51,350 nucleotides of DNA, taken from positions 1 to 51,350 of the forward strand of contig NZ_JACJTT010000039.1 of assembly GCF_014698825.1 (NCBI RefSeq). Direction: 5' to 3'. A program made the position numbers and the translations under genes. Position 1 is the stretch's first letter, and the number at the start of each line of letters is the position of its first letter. The DNA is from Richelia sinica FACHB-800 (GTDB lineage: Bacteria > Cyanobacteriota > Cyanobacteriia > Cyanobacteriales > Nostocaceae). The notes beneath the pieces are model-generated. The model did not search any database, was not told the DNA's origin, and saw nothing but the letters and a program-made list of their open reading frames with translations. Of this stretch, positions 45,910 to 51,350 are shown piece by piece.

Positions 45910-46909
45910 GTTTTAAAACTCATAAATCCCTATCAGGGATTGAAACATGAGGTATTCTTCCTGGGGCTGGACGGGCTAAAACGGTTTTAAAACTCATAAA
46001 TCCCTATCAGGGATTGAAACGGGAGGACGTACCAGACAGAACTCAGCCCAGTTACGTTTTAAAACTCATAAATCCCTATCAGGGATTGAAACTCGACCGT
46101 CACGTCCTGGCAAGCCTCTGCTTCCATCTAAAGTTTTAAAACTCATAAATCCCTATCAGGGATTGAAACAAAATGGATGGGATGGTTTAAATGGTGCTGA
46201 CGGTAGGTTTTAAAACTCATAAATCCCTATCAGGGATTGAAACTGTCCATCACGACCGGGTAAGCCACGCTGACCATCCCTACGTTTTAAAACTCATAAA
46301 TCCCTATCAGGGATTGAAACTCCTTCCTCGATTTCAACCGACAAAATATCGAGTGTTTTAAAACTCATAAATCCCTATCAGGGATTGAAACTTACTTCCT
46401 CTCCTATCTGGTTTTGGTTGGTAGATAAGCTCCAGTTTTAAAACTCATAAATCCCTATCAGGGATTGAAACTACAGCATCAGAAATTATTCTATTTCTAT
46501 CGCGTTTTAAAACTCATAAATCCCTATCAGGGATTGAAACGCCTACCTTTTTCCGGTGAGCTTCATTGCTCCATTGTTTTAAAACTCATAAATCCCTATC
46601 AGGGATTGAAACAGGAATTGGAAATCTATCATCTGGAGGTGATAGATGACTAGTTTTAAAACTCATAAATCCCTATCAGGGATTGAAACATTGGTGTAGT
46701 GAAGAGAAATGGAGCAAGTTGGGTTTTAAAACTCATAAATCCCTATCAGGGATTGAAACTCTTCAACCATTTCTAAATCCTCCACAACTTGTGGGTTTTA
46801 AAACTCATAAATCCCTATCAGGGATTGAAACACATAACTGTAAAGAAGGTAAATCTTCAGCCTGTACGAGAGGTTTTAAAACTCATAAATCCCTATCAGG
46901 GATTGAAAC
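45910..46909 (+). CRISPR. CRISPR array, 14 repeats of 37 nt, 13 spacers
   Basis: Fourteen repeats, all identical by eye, start GTTTTAAAACTC and end CAGGGATTGAAAC, with the internal palindrome ATCCCTATCAGGGAT. They begin at 45910, 45984, 46056, 46133, 46207, 46284, 46355, 46435, 46504, 46576, 46653, 46723, 46795 and 46873. Spacers are 32-43 nt (37, 35, 40, 37, 40, 34, 43, 32, 35, 40, 33, 35, 41), a spread typical of cyanobacterial type I-D or III arrays. No cas gene is in the window, so the type is not assignable. All spacers differ; spacers 3 and 5 are related in sequence. Direct reading of the array gives spurious reading frames. Confidence 0.98.
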
Positions 46910-47070
46910 TTATAACGATTGGGGAACGATAGGCTTAAATTTAAAATTTGTTAAATCTAGGGCTGTGCATTGCTGCCCATAACCAATATTTAATATGAAG
47001 TAATAGTCTGTTCATAATTTTTTCTTCGTAATTGGGAATTATAAATTACAGAGAATTTGGAGTAACTATT

Positions 47071-47430
47071 GTGAGTGAGCCTGTCGGACTGTCGCAATTT
47101 GATGTTGTGTCCATAAATAAAACTAAGAGTCCTTTAAACGCTGCAACTTTTAAGGTGATTGAGTTTGCTATTAGTTTGGCGGGGAGGTTATCCAAGGAAC
47201 TTAGTGGGGAGACATGGAAGGAGTGGTATAAGGATGGCGTTGAGTGTGAGGTACTTCGCATGGACGGGACTGGCTGGCAGTCGGGGAGAGTGAGAATTTC
47301 TCTAGAATTTATCCCCGCCGATGAGGAGGAAGATGAGGAGGAAATGGAAGCTCAATTAGAAGATGTGACCTCTCCCCAGTTGCCAGAGTCTCCCCTGGAT
47401 GACTTACGTTCCGAACTGAACATTCAGTAG
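47071..47430 (+). CDS. KGK-domain-like acidic protein
   Basis: A protein of about 119 residues from the GTG at 47071, which has GGAG eight bases upstream (the frame opens earlier at 47032). The pattern FKVIEFAISLAGRLSKELSG, then WKEWYKDGVECEVLRMDGTGWQSGRVRISLEFIPAD, matches the cyanobacterial KGK family (W-KGK-VR-SLEF core), although the KGK triplet itself is SGR here. A very acidic stretch (EEEDEEEMEAQLED) and a Pro-rich end follow. Function of the family is unknown. It sits between the CRISPR array and a stray repeat. Confidence 0.7.
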   Translation: MSEPVGLSQFDVVSINKTKSPLNAATFKVIEFAISLAGRLSKELSGETWKEWYKDGVECEVLRMDGTGWQSGRVRISLEFIPADEEEDEEEMEAQLEDVTSPQLPESPLDDLRSELNIQ

Positions 47431-47508
47431 TTCAGTTGTGCGGCTGTCATAATAGAATGGGGACAAAAAAAGACGGGTTACCAATTTGGTAAATTCGCCT
47501 TAATTTAT

Positions 47509-47553
47509 ATGTCCGTTCCCATTCGCTTGTTTTTGGGCGATCGCATGTTTTAA
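47509..47553 (+). other. Tiny reading frame cut by the stray CRISPR repeat
   Basis: ATG at 47509 starts MSVPIRLFLGDRMF and stops at a TAA created inside the repeat. It has no strong ribosome-binding site. It could be the remaining 5' end of a gene disrupted when the repeat arrived, or chance. Confidence 0.2.
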
Positions 47554-47583
47554 AACTCATAAATCCCTATCAGGGATGAAAAC
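47547..47583 (+). repeat. Isolated variant CRISPR repeat
   Basis: A 37-nt copy of the array repeat; the first 31 bases are identical and the end reads GGGATGAAAAC instead of GGGATTGAAAC. It stands 637 bp beyond the last array repeat, past the KGK gene. Terminal repeats at the old end of an array are often degenerate, so it may mark the former array end. Confidence 0.9.
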
Positions 47584-47698
47584 TTAGCTTATTTATGTAG
47601 TGATAGGGTCATTACACAGCCAGAGGTGATACAATTCTTTATGCCACTTTTATGCCACTTAAGCCATAATCATAAAATCTAATCTAGTTCAAAACCTA

Positions 47699-47770
47699 AG
47701 CGGGCGATGGGACTCGAACCCACGACGTTCACCTTGGGAAGGTGACATTCTACCACTGAATTACACCCGC
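47699..47770 (-). tRNA. trnG-CCC: tRNA-Gly (anticodon CCC)
   Basis: A 72-nt tRNA. Acceptor GCGGGTG (47770-47764) pairs with CGCCCGC (one T-G), discriminator T. The anticodon arm TCACC-TTCCCAA-GGTGA gives CCC, reading GGG. T arm GTGGG-TTCGAGT-CCCAT, closing with one G-T wobble. No encoded CCA. Confidence 0.93.
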
Positions 47771-47829
47771 AAATAATTACAGTTAGCCAAACGAAGCTAA
47801 CCATAATTATACCATAACCAATCAAAAGA

Positions 47830-50800
47830 CTAAGAAATAGATTTTTCTTTTGGTGCTGGCAGACTCATCACTTCTTGGTGTTCGGTAGAGTGATGTTGGT
47901 GACGACCAAAAATGCGACGGATAATCTTCACAATACTGTTTTGGAAGTCGTCAACATAACTGAAGATAACTGGTACCACAACTAGAGTTAGTAGAGTAGA
48001 AGTTGTAAAACCACCCATAATTGCAATGCCCATAGGTTGACGGACTTCAGAACCTGCACCAATGCCTAATGCTAGGGGTAAAGTACCAGCTATGGTAGCT
48101 AGGGAAGTCATCAAAATTGGTCGCAGACGTGAGACACCAGCTTCAATTAATGCTTGGCGTTGGTTTTTTCCTTCTTGCATGTTGATGATGGTGTAGTCAA
48201 CTAACAGAATCGAGTTTTTGGTAACGATTCCTAAAAGTAGAACTACTCCAATGAGGGCATACAATCCCAAGGGTTTTTGAGCAACCATTAATGCAACTAA
48301 TGTCCCTCCTAAACAAAATGGTAAGGCCGCCATAATTGTTAAAGGGTGGAGAAAGTTGTTATACAACAGGACGAGAATTGCATAGATACACAACAGTGCC
48401 AAACCTAATGCACCACCAAAACGGCTGAAAATATCCTGCATAATTTTTGCACCACCAAAGGGTTGCTGTACCACCCCTGGGGGTAAGTTTTGCATGATGG
48501 GCAGTTTGTTCACTGTTTGTAATGCCTCTCCCAATGGCAAACCTTGCAAGTTGGCTTCTACAGATACCTGTCGGGCGCGGTCGAAACGGTTGATGGTTGC
48601 GGGGCCACTACCCAGACGAATATCTGCTACTGCCAAGAGGGGAACTAAACCACCATTTTGACTGGGAACTTGGAGATTTCTAATAGTGTTGATATCTGTA
48701 CGCGCTTGGGGGTCGATTTGGACGCGGATGGGAATTTGCCGATCGCTCAAATTATATTTAGCTAAGTTGGCATCGTTATCACCAATGGTAGCTAAAGAAG
48801 CGGTACGAGCGATCGCTGCTACTGTCACTCCCAAATCTGCGGCCCGTTGGGGGTCGGGAATCACAAGAATTTCTGGTTTAGTTAAACTAGCACTGGAAGA
48901 GACTTCCACTAAACCAGGGATGTTTCGCATTTGTTGTTCTAATGCAGTGGCAGCTTGTTGTAGGGCGGCGGGATTTTCGCTTCTTAAGAGAATGGCTAGA
49001 CTTTTCCGACTTTCTCCTGGGCTTTGGGATTCAAAACTAATCTTTGCCCCAGGAATTTGTTGCAATTTGGGCCGCATTAGGTCTTCAAATTGCTTTTGAG
49101 AAATGGTTCTTTCTTCTTTGGGTTTGAGTTTAACTGCTAAAGTTGCAGAGTTAATTTCTTCTGTAGCTAAGACTTTTTCTACAATGGGACTGGTTCGCAA
49201 CAAGTCTGTGGCTTGGGTAACTACCTGATTGACATCTGCCAAGGTTGACCCCGGTGGCAATTCCACTGCAATGCTAGAAAGAGCATAATCCCCATCATCC
49301 ACAAAACCCTTGGGAATCACAGGTACTAACATCAAACTAGCAATAAAGAAACCCAAAGCGATCGCTATTGTGGTTAATCTATGGCGTAATGACCACTGTA
49401 GCAAAGAGCGATAAGGTTGAAATCTGCGGGATGATTGGGGGTTGGTGGAAGATTGAGGTAAAGAAAATGAGAAATTACCAAAGCGGATATTTTTTGGTTT
49501 TTCTTTCTGGGTGTGGTAGTGATTTTTTAATAAATAGGCCCCCATCATCGGTGTTACCATCCGCGCTACCAAAGTGGAGAAAATTGTAGACACAGCCACA
49601 GTTACACCAAAGGGTTGAAAAAACTGCCCTGGAATCCCACCCATAAAAGCCACTGGTAAAAATACCGCAATAATGGTAGCGGAGGAAGCTATCACCGCTA
49701 ATCCCACTTCATCAGAGGAATCAAAAGCTGCTTGCCAAGGAGATTTACCCATAGCCATATGCCGTTCCATGTTTTCAATTTCCACAACGGCATCATCCAC
49801 CAAGTTACCCACCGCTAAAGCCAAAGCCAACAGGGTCATGTTGTTGAGGGTATAACCCAAGGCTTGCTGCACCGCAAAGGTGGGAATCATCGATAAAGGC
49901 AAGGCTACGGCAGTAATTAAAGTGGCTCGCCAATCACGTAAAAATATTAAAATCACCAGTACGGCCAGTATAGAAGCCTGAATTAATTCATCAATTGTGC
50001 TTTGATAGGATAAGCGCACAATATCGGCTCTAGTAAAAATTAAATCCAGTTTGATATCTGGAGGCAGGGTTTTAGTTAATTCCTTGACTGCGGCTTTTAC
50101 ACCTTCCTCCACAGTTACCATCACACTACCCGTACTTCGCAACACCTGGAAAGCAACCACAGGTTTATTATTTAAGCGGGCAGTTTTGCGGATATCACCA
50201 AATTTATCTTCAACGGTTCCCAAGCTAGATAGGGGAACGGAACCACCACCAGGTAAGATAATTTCATAATTTTGTAGCTGATCTACACTGGTCGCACTAC
50301 CCAAGGTGCGGATGCTTTGCTCACTACCCCCTAATTCTGCCCTACCACCTGGTAAGTTAATATTTAAGGCGCGAATTTGGTCATTCACTTGGGTGGCAGT
50401 AATGCCCAAAGACTTTAATCTATCTGGGTTTAAGTTAATGCGAATTTCTCGGTCAATACCACCAACTCTTTTAATTTGAGCTACCCCAGGAACTGCCAAT
50501 AGTCTCCGACTAATTGTTTGATCAACTATGTTGCTGATTTCTTCTACAGATCGCTGTTCAGAACTCACTGAATAGGTGATAATGGGCCCACCAATAAAGT
50601 CTAGCCGTTTGACAACGGGATCATTGATGTCTTGAGGGAGAGTTTGACGAATTTGGGCGATCGCATTTCGCACATCATTGGTAGCGCGATCGCTATTGGT
50701 TCCTAACACAAAATTGATGTTAGTAACAGAAACACCATCACTTACTTTAGAAGTCATGGTATCAATATTTCCTAGTCCTGCTACCGCATCTTCTATTTTT

Positions 50801-51000
50801 TTTGTCACCTGAGACTCTAATTCTGCGGGGCCTGCACCTGCTTGAGTAACAGTCACCGTCACACTGGGGACATCAATATTAGGGTTAATATCAATTCCCA
50901 AGGTGATAAAGGAAAACCAACCAATTACCGTGAGAATTAGAAATAACACTATTGTCGGGACTGGTTTTTTAATCGACCAAGCCGAAATATTAAAGGACAT
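47830..51000 (-). CDS. RND efflux pump, AcrB/HAE1 family
   Basis: A 1056-residue inner-membrane proton antiporter that expels hydrophobic compounds through a tripartite complex. Twelve helices in two halves: helix 1 about 14-33, helices 2-6 about 340-490, helix 7 about 540-560, helices 8-12 about 865-1020. The two large periplasmic loops are present. The proton-relay pair D402-D403 is in helix 4 (GNLVDDAVVEIEN). PNIDVPSVTVT and GRAELGG are typical of HAE1 members, not of heavy-metal pumps. No adaptor lies downstream; one might lie outside the window to the right, or be the protein at 4500-5990. Confidence 0.94.
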   Translation of the reverse strand: MSFNISAWSIKKPVPTIVLFLILTVIGWFSFITLGIDINPNIDVPSVTVTVTQAGAGPAELESQVTKKIEDAVAGLGNIDTMTSKVSDGVSVTNINFVLGTNSDRATNDVRNAIAQIRQTLPQDINDPVVKRLDFIGGPIITYSVSSEQRSVEEISNIVDQTISRRLLAVPGVAQIKRVGGIDREIRINLNPDRLKSLGITATQVNDQIRALNINLPGGRAELGGSEQSIRTLGSATSVDQLQNYEIILPGGGSVPLSSLGTVEDKFGDIRKTARLNNKPVVAFQVLRSTGSVMVTVEEGVKAAVKELTKTLPPDIKLDLIFTRADIVRLSYQSTIDELIQASILAVLVILIFLRDWRATLITAVALPLSMIPTFAVQQALGYTLNNMTLLALALAVGNLVDDAVVEIENMERHMAMGKSPWQAAFDSSDEVGLAVIASSATIIAVFLPVAFMGGIPGQFFQPFGVTVAVSTIFSTLVARMVTPMMGAYLLKNHYHTQKEKPKNIRFGNFSFSLPQSSTNPQSSRRFQPYRSLLQWSLRHRLTTIAIALGFFIASLMLVPVIPKGFVDDGDYALSSIAVELPPGSTLADVNQVVTQATDLLRTSPIVEKVLATEEINSATLAVKLKPKEERTISQKQFEDLMRPKLQQIPGAKISFESQSPGESRKSLAILLRSENPAALQQAATALEQQMRNIPGLVEVSSSASLTKPEILVIPDPQRAADLGVTVAAIARTASLATIGDNDANLAKYNLSDRQIPIRVQIDPQARTDINTIRNLQVPSQNGGLVPLLAVADIRLGSGPATINRFDRARQVSVEANLQGLPLGEALQTVNKLPIMQNLPPGVVQQPFGGAKIMQDIFSRFGGALGLALLCIYAILVLLYNNFLHPLTIMAALPFCLGGTLVALMVAQKPLGLYALIGVVLLLGIVTKNSILLVDYTIINMQEGKNQRQALIEAGVSRLRPILMTSLATIAGTLPLALGIGAGSEVRQPMGIAIMGGFTTSTLLTLVVVPVIFSYVDDFQNSIVKIIRRIFGRHQHHSTEHQEVMSLPAPKEKSIS

Positions 51001-51350
51001 CGCAGAATTCCAAATTGAGAAATGGGGGATTAAGACAGCTTATTTTTCTGCCCTCATACAATAGTTATACTGAAAAGCGATGATTTTGGCTGGCAGATGT
51101 CAGCTTCCGCACTAGGATTATAATTAACTTGCAATGATTACAGCAGATTGCAAGTGTATGGCACAAAAATAGACATCTCCGAAAACAAGGAAACCCTTAC
51201 CATGACTGCTTTTAAGAGGGGTAAAGGCTAAGTGCAAAGATACTCAAATTATACGCTAAAATCAGTGTTTGAAATGCGTGCTGTTGCTAATTAGCTAAAA
51301 AATAGCAATCCTTAGATGAAACTTTATTCTCTGGAAACACAAGTTTTCAT
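51001..51350. other. Gene-free upstream region of the RND pump
   Basis: No coding sequence, RNA gene or clear regulator box was recognised in these 350 bp. It contains the minus-strand upstream region of the pump. Confidence 0.35.

Noticed and set aside
37675-46283. Direct self-targeting of the collagen-like gene by spacers 3-5
   Set aside because: No long nucleotide identity seen by eye; only the encoded peptide style is shared.
46465-46982. Plus-strand reading frames across the CRISPR array (repeated peptide LINPYQGLK and THKSLSGIET)
   Set aside because: They are translations of the CRISPR repeats and spacers, with the same peptide recurring at every repeat.
1-51350. Prophage, toxin-antitoxin module, retron or diversity-generating retroelement
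   Set aside because: No integrase, structural phage gene, reverse transcriptase, or paired small toxin and antitoxin genes were found.

Overview
The window is chromosomal DNA from a cyanobacterium, most probably a filamentous, heterocystous-type (Nostocales: Nostoc/Anabaena/Nodularia-like) species. This is inferred from cyanobacterium-specific genes (btpA, hliP, ftn2/zipN, DUF2973, DUF2605, KGK-domain, VKOR-thioredoxin fusion), the many HIP1 octamers GCGATCGC (for example 13900s, 15633-15640, 26109), and abundant short tandem and palindromic intergenic repeats. No species is claimed.

Layout, left to right. 1-1.2 kb: an IS605-type tnpB that has lost its N-terminus but keeps its catalytic residues and right end. 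1.4-2.3 kb: DUF2973 and DUF2605. 2.6-6.0 kb: thrS facing an RND-type membrane fusion protein. 6.5-8.6 kb: HD phosphohydrolase and a DppC-type permease. 8.9-12.0 kb (minus): rimO followed by the DEAD-box helicase crhR/crhB, a linkage known from other cyanobacteria. 12.0-12.9 kb: a gene-free, repeat-rich stretch. 12.9-14.8 kb: btpA (photosystem I biogenesis) and VKOR-Trx (thylakoid-lumen disulfide formation). 15.5-28.1 kb: signalling and metabolism: CHASE2-PAS-GGDEF cyclase, TrkA-type K+ channel, argD, a Ser/Thr kinase, a CapA protein, tRNA-Ser, glcD, and a MASE1 hybrid histidine kinase. 28.5-32.5 kb: the information-processing cluster ffh, rpsP, khpA, rpsU, phoH. 32.6-37.0 kb: DUF1963, a small ChuX-like protein, a DUF6816 lumen-type protein and an ABC exporter. 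37.3-37.5 kb: tRNA-Tyr and tRNA-Thr. 37.7-45.5 kb: a secreted collagen-like Gly-rich protein, ftn2/zipN (division), a secreted WD40 protein with a small membrane protein, hliP and ald. 45.9-46.9 kb: a CRISPR array of 14 identical 37-nt repeats with no cas genes in view, followed by a KGK-domain gene and a stray, mutated 15th repeat at 47.55 kb. 47.7-51.0 kb: tRNA-Gly and an RND (AcrB/HAE1-type) pump.

Most genes are ordinary chromosomal core genes. The most unusual signals are in the CRISPR region. Three consecutive spacers each read as collagen-like G-X-Y coding sequence. A variant repeat lies about 640 bp beyond the array, on the far side of the KGK gene, and abuts a truncated small reading frame. 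Intergenic regions also show mobile small repeats: a 192-bp element with perfect 13-bp inverted ends at 34.0 kb, and a repeat copy at 43.6 kb interrupted by a 56-bp palindromic insert whose uninterrupted relative is at 42.0 kb.
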